Positions 58,880 through 64,000 of a DNA stretch of 64,000 nucleotides are shown piece after piece. Position numbers and translations under genes: made by a program. Within the stretch, counting starts at the first letter, position 1. Each line of letters begins with the position of its first letter. Source of the DNA: Aplectana chamaeleonis (Eukaryota; Nematoda; Chromadorea; Rhabditida; Cosmocercidae); assembly GCA_029168955.1 (NCBI GenBank), contig JAPDOI010000416.1, positions 340,001 through 404,000 on the forward strand, read 5' to 3'. The notes beneath the pieces were generated by a model that saw only the letters and a program-made list of their open reading frames with translations, ran no database searches and had not been told where the DNA came from.

Positions 58880-59316
58880 TTGTTTCGCTTATTAGGATAC
58901 AAAAAGCACATTTTCTGATGCATCAGAATTGAAATATCGGCAGATCACTCATCGCAATTTAAATAAAAGCTTTATGTGCGAGCAAATCAAATTTACATCA
59001 AAAAATTAAATTTCGGATCGGATAATTTCGGATAAATGAAAATCTTGGAGCACTGGACAGTAATTTGATCGCAAAATTCATATCATACGAATGGTACAAC
59101 GACTCCTGATTGGAAAAGGTTCTCTAGTTGGGAAATGAAACCAAAATTGAAGAGAGGAAGCCGTTTTTAATTTTATCCGAAACCGATCGGATGGAATGTA
59201 TAGTCCCAATTGGCTCTGCGAAAATCGAAATTACGAGCTGTTTTGGAAACATCAGGTTGACATGCGATTTCAAAGGCTATGCTACAGTGGTCGCCTGTAG
59301 AGAAATTTGGCTGAAC

Positions 59317-59952
59317 CTACCAATCAGTAATCAAAGTGAGACCATTGCATAAGATCAATTCCAGGACATTTCGCCCGTGAGTGGGCTCAAAATTCAGACA
59401 TGATAGGCCCGAGCTGGTAAGAAAACTATCAAATGTAGCACTAAATGGCATACCGGAATCTCCAGAAGAACACGTATAATTGAAATCACCAACGACTATG
59501 AAAGGGAATTGCACCGTACACCAGTCAGCTACAGTCTCTAACAATTCGAGAGAGTCCTCACTACTCGTTGCTGGCCGCCGGTAAGCTGCAATCAAGCGGA
59601 AACAGGGACCAAATTCAATCACAACATCAAGAAACAAAAGCTCACAACAGAAGTTAAAAGATTTGGGTATGGATTGAGCAACTCTAATAGTATTCTTTAC
59701 AACGATTGCGACACCACCACCAGTAACGCCCGAAATTCGGTCGCATCTATACACCACATAACAGCCATCTAGTGCTAGGAGTGAGTCCGTGTCGTCCTCA
59801 GTGAGCCACGTTTCGGTTATAATAATTATATCGGGAGACGAATAATTGAGCAGTGTGTTCAGGGATTCTAATTTGTTCCTAATAGATCGAGAATTGAAAT
59901 ATACACAGTTCAGGCTACCATTTGCCACTGAGGCCGACTCGCTCACACTCAC
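59317..59952 (-). pseudogene. LINE-B AP endonuclease domain
   Basis: 211 codons with the CR1-like hallmarks: LNCVYFNSRSIRNKLESL, DIIIITETWL with the catalytic Glu, ISGVTGGGVAIVVK, LIAAYRRP and FIVVGDFNY with the catalytic Asp-x-Asn. It is followed by THGRNVLELILCN, where the usual NxLDLIL Asp is Glu. It ends at a stop before the SDH motif, so the domain is incomplete. Confidence 0.88.
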
Positions 59953-60275
59953 TGTGATGGGGAGAAGCGAATGGGAGGGTGGGTCGCCCGAGGGGTGGAG
60001 ACCGACGAGGCGGCCTCGTCCCCCGCAGGCGGACTCGGCCCTCCCTTTTTTGGGATCTCGCTTCTGCTCATCACCTTTCCTTTGTAAATCACCGCATTCT
60101 TGTCCGACCTGCGAGCTTCGCGTAGCTTAGCTCACAACTCCGAACTTTACGACGGGCGTACGTATACATTTTCCCAGTCACTGGAACGTTTTAGCTTATA
60201 GCTGCTGCGTAGTAGTTGAATGGCGTCGTGATGATTGGCGAAGGCAACCGTCACCGGACGCGTCTTCTCTCCTTA

Positions 60276-60692
60276 TCAAAGGATCCCATCCGGTACACAG
60301 TCGTAGGGATGGCGTCGACTTCTAAATGGTGGAGCATGGCCCTCACGGTTTTCTCGTCGGCCTCCCTCCGGCTGTGTGCCGGCAAGTCGTTCTCCTCTAC
60401 CATTCCCGTAATCCTGAGAAGGAATCACCTGCGGCGTAGCCGCCGGAACGGTTCGCTGAACCGCGTCACCGGCGGCAGCTGCTGATGACGCCACTCCTCT
60501 CATCCTCGTCAGCTCACCAACAGCTTCCGTTATCGAGCGGATCAGGGGCTGCAAGGCATCGGCGATAGTCTTCTTCATTTGTTCGACCAGACCATGCATC
60601 GCGTCCTTCACAGACTCGTTGATCATCTCTTGAATCTCGGCTCTCTGCTTGGCTTGCATGGTGACAGGATGCTCGATCGTACCATACCTCAA
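60276..60692 (-). pseudogene. LINE-B ORF1 remnant
   Basis: 138 codons. Residues 11-65 (from MQAKQRAEIQEMINESVK to ITEAVGELTRMRG) have the heptad-like spacing of a coiled coil, and the rest is low-complexity and basic. Position between the 5' end and the endonuclease suggests the ORF1 RNA-binding or multimerising protein of a CR1-like element. The frame breaks at 60,276 and no zinc knuckle is seen. Confidence 0.6.
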
Positions 60693-60737
60693 ACTTGGGT
60701 AATTAAACCGGGAACTTGGTTAATTAAAAGCTCTCCT

Positions 60738-62159
60738 GCTACATTCCACCACTACGGCCCTGCTGGAAATTGTGAGCTATGTTTTGGACGGCTTCAATGC
60801 CATGAAACCTCAGCGTACCGTAGGTGTAGCCCTCGACCTAACGAAGGCTTTTGACACTGTAAATTTGGGCATTTTGTCGGAGAGCCTATTAAGGTCTACC
60901 ATTCCGCCCTGGCAGAAGCGGTGGATAACCGCATTCACCAAAGGACGTCGGGCAAATGTGCTATTTCAAGGGCACGTCTCCAATAGCATCCCAATTGCCG
61001 CCGGTGTACCTCAAGGAGGAGTTCTATCGCCTGCTCTTTTGAGTCTGTATATTGAAGATCTACCCGTTCCATCCCAAGACATCAAGGTCGTAGCATATGC
61101 GGATGATATTACTATATTTATGCCGGGACCGCGACATAAATGTAGCTGCCAGTAAGATCAATGACTACTTGATCGAGTTGAAATGTTTTCTCGATAGCAA
61201 GATGCTTACGGTCTCTGCCGCTAAATCATCCGTAACCGTCTTTTCCACTGATAATGCGGAGCACAGTGCTCATCCCATGGTGAAATGGGACGAAACTCGC
61301 CTGCCGGCCGCCCGATTCCCTAAGCTGCTCGGACTCGTGTTGGACCCTTCGCTGAGGTTTCATAAGAACACTGAGCAGAAGCAAGCTGCAGTGAAAACAA
61401 GACTTAACGTCCTACGTGCTCTCGGCGGAACGTCCTGGGGGTGCAGTAAAGAAACGATCCTGACCACGTACAAGGCCATCGTACAGCCCGCCCTGGAGTA
61501 TGCTGCACCAGTCTGGCAGCATATCGTGTCGGACACATCCTGGTCCAAGCTGCAGCGCATTCAAAATGGAGCATTGCGAATCGCAACAGGCTGTTCTAAA
61601 AGCTCTCCAGTAGAGCACCTACACGCCGAAGCTCGCATCCTGCCAGTTAAGGACCACTACCCACTCCACGCACAACAGCTGTACATAAACATTCTGAAGC
61701 AGCGGAATCATCCGTCGCGAAGAGTATTATACCCCGTGAGAGAGAGGTATAAAAAATCCGTTTGCTGATGCTCCCACGAAAATCACCATACAGAGATGGA
61801 CCAACGCACAACAAGAACGCCTCCGTCTCTTACGTGCTGAGCATACCCAATTCGTCAAGGATCACTTATGCAAGGCCGCCGTAAACTCCATTCTCGTAGT
61901 CTTACCGCCTGAAGTCAGCGAAACCGAGATGGAACTCGGTAGGCGTGCCAGGTGCACCCTTGCCTCGTTGCGCTGTGGACACTCCCCTTTGCTCATGTCT
62001 TATTTACATAAGATCGATAGCAGCAGAGCTGAAGAGTGCCCGGATTTTGGTAATAATACGACTGCGCACCTTTTCAACTGCCCGATGAGACCGACATCGC
62101 TAACGACAATAGATCTTTGGGCGAATCCTACGCTTGTGGCTCTCTTCCTCAGTCTATGA
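60738..62159 (+). pseudogene. LINE A2/A3 reverse transcriptase, second duplicate, and C terminus
   Basis: It begins abruptly at HSTTTALLEIVSYVLDGF. The frame 60,738-61,155 carries KAFDTV and AAGVPQGGVLSP. A frameshift within the catalytic box (YADDIT) moves the rest to 61,097-61,768, with LLGLVLDPSLRFHKN, LGGTSWGCSKETIL and ALEYAAPVWQHI. A further frame change leads to the C-terminal part (about 61,790-62,159), LGRRARCTLASLRCGHSPLL and a damaged finger CPDFGNNTTAHLFNC that has lost one Cys and two residues. This copy differs from the first duplicate by several percent. Confidence 0.85.
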
Positions 62160-62543
62160 CAGGACCCTCTGTGGCTGCAGAAGAAGAAGAAAGAAAGGAT
62201 GCCTTCGAATCTGCGTCGTATATATCCTCAATCATGATGAAAATGTATTTCCAACCGAAAAAAGCCATGATTGTCATGCTGACAATTGCGACCGATGTAT
62301 ATAACATCAAGTTATCGAAAATTATTATTGCAGAGTTCACTACTGTTCAAAAGCGTGAGAGGAAGTTAATGTTGGTTACAAGCATTCTATAGCGGGTATA
62401 GTCTCTCCACGGAGCCGACAAAAATTTCTAGGCTCTCCTTACTAATCGTTGGTTGTTCCAGGCGGATTTGTGGCTTTAAACCTTTTATTCATCTCAGGAA
62501 AAGGACATGTATAAAAGCAAATAAAGTGCGAAAACCCCAATGG

Positions 62544-62872
62544 TCAGGGTTGAGAAGGACTGCGACTCGGTACAAAGATGGGTCGTAAATTGCTTTTTGA
62601 ATTTTCAAAAAAAAATGAAGTGTTTTATTGGGGTTTGTAAAGTTTTTGGAGAAAAAAGGAATTCTGGAAAAAATCAAAAATAGTTTTCTAATACCACAAT
62701 TTTGAAATTTTTCCGTCAGTTTGAAATGTCACTCAAAAAAAAGGCTAAAAAAAATTCGTCTCGAGGGGGGGATCGTGAAAATTTCTCAATTTTCTTCGAA
62801 ATCTCGGGCAACAGGGGGTGGTCGTAGCTCCTCCGAAGATTGGCGCAACGGCCTGCTTAACCCTGCCAATGG
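62544..62872. mobile_element. Small inverted-repeat element, family GGTTGAGCAG, copy 3
   Basis: It begins CAGGGTTGAGAAGGACTGCG and ends with the inverse of CAGGGTTAAGCAGGCCGTTG, like the copies at 42,889 and 43,327. GGTCGTAGCTCCTCCGAAG near the right end mirrors GGTCGTAGCTCCGCCGAAA in copy 1. No coding capacity. Confidence 0.65.
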
Positions 62873-62994
62873 TGCTTTTAGGTGTGAAGACTCATCCTGT
62901 GGCTTTTTGGTGTGATTGCTTCAGAAGATTCTCTTCAGCAGTGAATACGTACGACGAAAAGTGCTGCTTCTCTTATATTCAGCTTTTTTTTCAG

Positions 62995-63084
62995 AATATG
63001 AACTTCAGCCCACACTTCCATGATTTCGTCGCGCAATGTCTTCAGAAGAACTTCCAATTCCGGCCGAAATACAAAGCTCTTCTG
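62995..63084 (+). CDS. mek-1: MKK7/MEK-1-like kinase, exon with subdomain XI
   Basis: The 90-nt exon (30 codons, phase 0) has acceptor TTTTTTTTCAG|AAT and donor CTG|GTGAGA. It reads NMNFSPHFHDFVAQCLQKNF then QFRPKYKALL. This fits the family pattern FSxxFxxFVxxCLxKxxxxRPKYxxLL, where the Arg is the conserved subdomain XI residue that salt-bridges to the APE Glu. It joins PPPTLPR of the previous exon with no missing residues. The final exon, expected to start with a His-Pro/Ser-Phe-like motif, is not found before 64,000. Confidence 0.92.
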
Positions 63085-63382
63085 GTGAGATTCAAGGTTT
63101 TTTCTTGGTGATATCCGTCATTTTTCTATGTTTTCTATTTGATGGAATTCCTACGCGTCTTTTTATTGGGCGAGAATTTTTTTGAGATTTAGCTCGAAAA
63201 GTGAGGTGGCCTTCCAATGTGCTGATTGAAGTGCCCAAACTTTGTTTCCAGTCTTGTACCGCGAACTACCCGGTGCATGGTGCTTGGATCGTGGAAGAAG
63301 TTTCCCAGTCGGGCATCAGCCGTATACAGTCGCCACTGTTCGCATTGTCCGTTTTGATTCCCTCTTGACGTTGTAGCTCGCG
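63085..63382. other. Intron start, no gene seen
   Basis: AT-rich sequence after the donor at 63,085. The next kinase exon is not recognised here. Confidence 0.5.
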
Positions 63383-63440
63383 TTGGCACAAACTCGGTGC
63401 ACGTATGATGTAAAATATGTGCACCGAGATTGCGCCAACC
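63383..63440. repeat. Foldback hairpin related to 43,508-43,647
   Basis: GTTGGCACAAACTCGGTGCA and its inverse GTGCACCGAGATTGCGCCAAC surround a loop of about 17 nt. The stem core is the same as the inner stem of the larger foldback at 43.5 kb. Outside the stem both flanks carry diverged complementary sequence (CCCTCTTGAC and GTCAAGAGGG). Confidence 0.75.
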
Positions 63441-63679
63441 CAAACTACACTGTCAAGAGGGAGGCGGAATGGTCACTAACAAGGGATGACTCTGAACATA
63501 AAACGGAGTTTAGAAAAACTTGCGGGGGAGACACAAAGGAACAATCTGAGATTTTAAAATTTCACTCAAAAAAAGCCGTGTTTCTAAAGTTATGACGTGT
63601 TTCCTAATCCTTTGAACAATGCTCGTTTCATGCAAACCACCGATGATTGCAATGATATAGTCGGGGTATGCTATCACTA

Positions 63680-63740
63680 CTCGATCGCTCAGCCGGTTAG
63701 GCGTTGGACTACGATGCAATTGAATGATGGTTCGAATACT
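63680..63740 (+). ncRNA. tRNA-like pol III promoter motif (possible SINE head)
   Basis: CGCTCAGCCGGTTAGGCG at about 63,687 resembles an A box with D-loop, and GGTTCGAATAC at 63,729 resembles a B box, about 40 bp apart. A credible cloverleaf acceptor stem and anticodon arm were not found, so a functional tRNA is unlikely. A tRNA-derived SINE or decayed tRNA pseudogene fits better. Confidence 0.4.
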
Positions 63741-63836
63741 GTGATATCATTCCTGCATATTGGCTGACAATTATACATTGGATCCGACTCACTGATTTTC
63801 GGATATCCATCCGAATGAACCGAAATTTTCATGACT

Positions 63837-64000
63837 CAAAATCCGATTCACCGAAAAAACGTCAAAATCCGAGAGATTCAAAATCCGAATCACCGAAAAA
63901 ACGTTAAAATCTGAGTGATCCAAAATCCGACTCATCGAAGAAACATCAAAATCCGAGTGATCCAAAATCCGAATCACCGAAGAAACATCAAAAGCCGAGT
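63837..64000. repeat. Satellite C: third 42-bp array, truncated by right window edge
   Basis: Monomers start at 63,837, 63,879, 63,921 and 63,963, exactly 42 bp apart, each with CAAAATCCGA, TCACCGAA or TCATCGAA, and a second AAAATCCGAGTGAT-like half. The sequence is AT-rich and not obviously homologous to satellites A and B. The minus strand has a 14-residue periodic open frame (RILDHSDFDV) for the same arithmetic reason as satellite A. Confidence 0.88.

Larger units (their letters stand above)
56684..60726 (-). mobile_element. LINE-B: CR1-like non-LTR retrotransposon nested in LINE A2
   Basis: It reads right to left over about 4.0 kb. At the 5' end are two imperfect copies of AACTTGGKTAATTAAA, then an ORF1 remnant, an AP endonuclease, a linker, and the RT and C terminus. 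At the 3' end is a TTGAA-type pentamer tail (plus-strand ATTCAATTCAATTCAAT at 56,684-56,700). It splits LINE A2 between GGCTGTTCT and AAAAGCTCTCC without an obvious target duplication, as is common for CR1-like elements. Multiple frameshifts inactivate it. Confidence 0.9.
53860..62194 (+). mobile_element. LINE A2/A3: one LINE-A insertion with internal duplication, split by LINE-B
   Basis: The 5' end (GCTGCCGAGATGTCGTACG) equals that of LINE A1, and the 3' GAA tail is at 62,180-62,194. Flanks AAGGATACC (53,851-53,859) and AAGGATGCC (62,195-62,203) match at 8 of 9 bases, a plausible target duplication for the whole. Removing LINE-B (56,684-60,726) leaves 4,292 bp. Removing one copy of a duplicated 871-bp RT segment leaves 3,421 bp, close to A1's 3,457 bp, and A2 has a small RT deletion near 56,413 that accounts for most of the difference. 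The sequence after LINE-B starts with the 11 bases AAAAGCTCTCC, which continue the interrupted A2 sequence, then jumps back to the RT start of the duplicate. Confidence 0.85.
26790..63084 (+). other. mek-1: Partial gene span: MKK7/MEK-1-like MAP kinase kinase
   Basis: Five exons listed below join in phase 0 to give 227 residues that align in order with the MKK7 branch of MAPK kinases: helix C, hinge, catalytic loop, DFG, activation loop, APE and subdomain XI. MKK7 enzymes phosphorylate JNK-type MAP kinases on the threonine and tyrosine of the activation loop, in the cytoplasm. Introns are 11,610, 12,534, 59 and 11,411 nt. The exons for the glycine loop and catalytic lysine are not found between 23,290 and 26,790. 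They may lie left of the window, in which case satellite A would also be intronic, but this is inference. The C-terminal exon lies right of 64,000. The symbol is tentative because MKK7-type and MKK4-type nematode kinases are close. Confidence 0.85.

Noticed and set aside
60738..62194. LINE A3 as an independent 5'-truncated insertion
   Set aside because: The flanking duplication, the 11-base continuation of A2 and the length arithmetic favour a single insertion with an internal duplication, though this is not fully excluded.
1..64000. Telomeric repeats or rRNA clusters
   Set aside because: No TTAGGC-type runs and no rRNA-like sequence were noticed.

Overview
The window is nuclear DNA of an animal, most likely a nematode. 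The evidence is a split MAP kinase kinase gene of the MKK7/MEK-1 type, a 59-nt intron among giant ones, mostly TTTCAG-type splice acceptors, a Tc3-like transposon and several families of non-LTR retrotransposon. The heavy repeat load and 11-12 kb introns suggest an expanded genome such as that of a strongylid, but the species cannot be named from this sequence.

Only one host gene is recognisable. Five plus-strand exons at 26,790-26,909, 38,520-38,672, 51,207-51,371, 51,431-51,583 and 62,995-63,084, all joined in phase 0, encode 227 contiguous residues of the kinase domain, from helix C to subdomain XI. The glycine loop and catalytic lysine lie upstream, and no exon for them is visible. The last segment lies beyond the right edge. 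Everything else is intronic or flanking repeat.

Layout: 1-23,289 is a tandem array (satellite A) of about 550 monomers of 42 bp. 23.5-26.7 kb holds a LINE fragment, hairpins and inverted-repeat elements. Intron 26,910-38,519 contains a second, related 42-bp array (satellite B, 28,762-33,035), a 3.7-kb element with long terminal inverted repeats (33,280-36,994), and several small elements flanked by TTAA. Intron 38,673-51,206 contains LINE A1 (39,045-42,501, 9-bp target duplication) inside a palindromic element, other small inverted-repeat elements, and a nest of transposons inside a hAT-like shell (44,313-51,044, 8-bp target duplication). Intron 51,584-62,994 contains a second LINE-A insertion (53,860-62,194) that carries an internal tandem duplication and a nested CR1-like LINE. 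The right edge has a tRNA-like pol III motif and the start of a third array, again with a 42-bp period.

All the transposon proteins are broken by frameshifts, stops or lost catalytic residues. The very long open frames in the satellites follow from a monomer length divisible by three and are not called as genes. The most notable points are the kinase gene inflated by satellites and nested elements, the recurrence of a 42-bp period in three arrays, the reconstructable insertion order of the nests, and a 2A-like motif plus PHD-like finger at the LINE-A N terminus.
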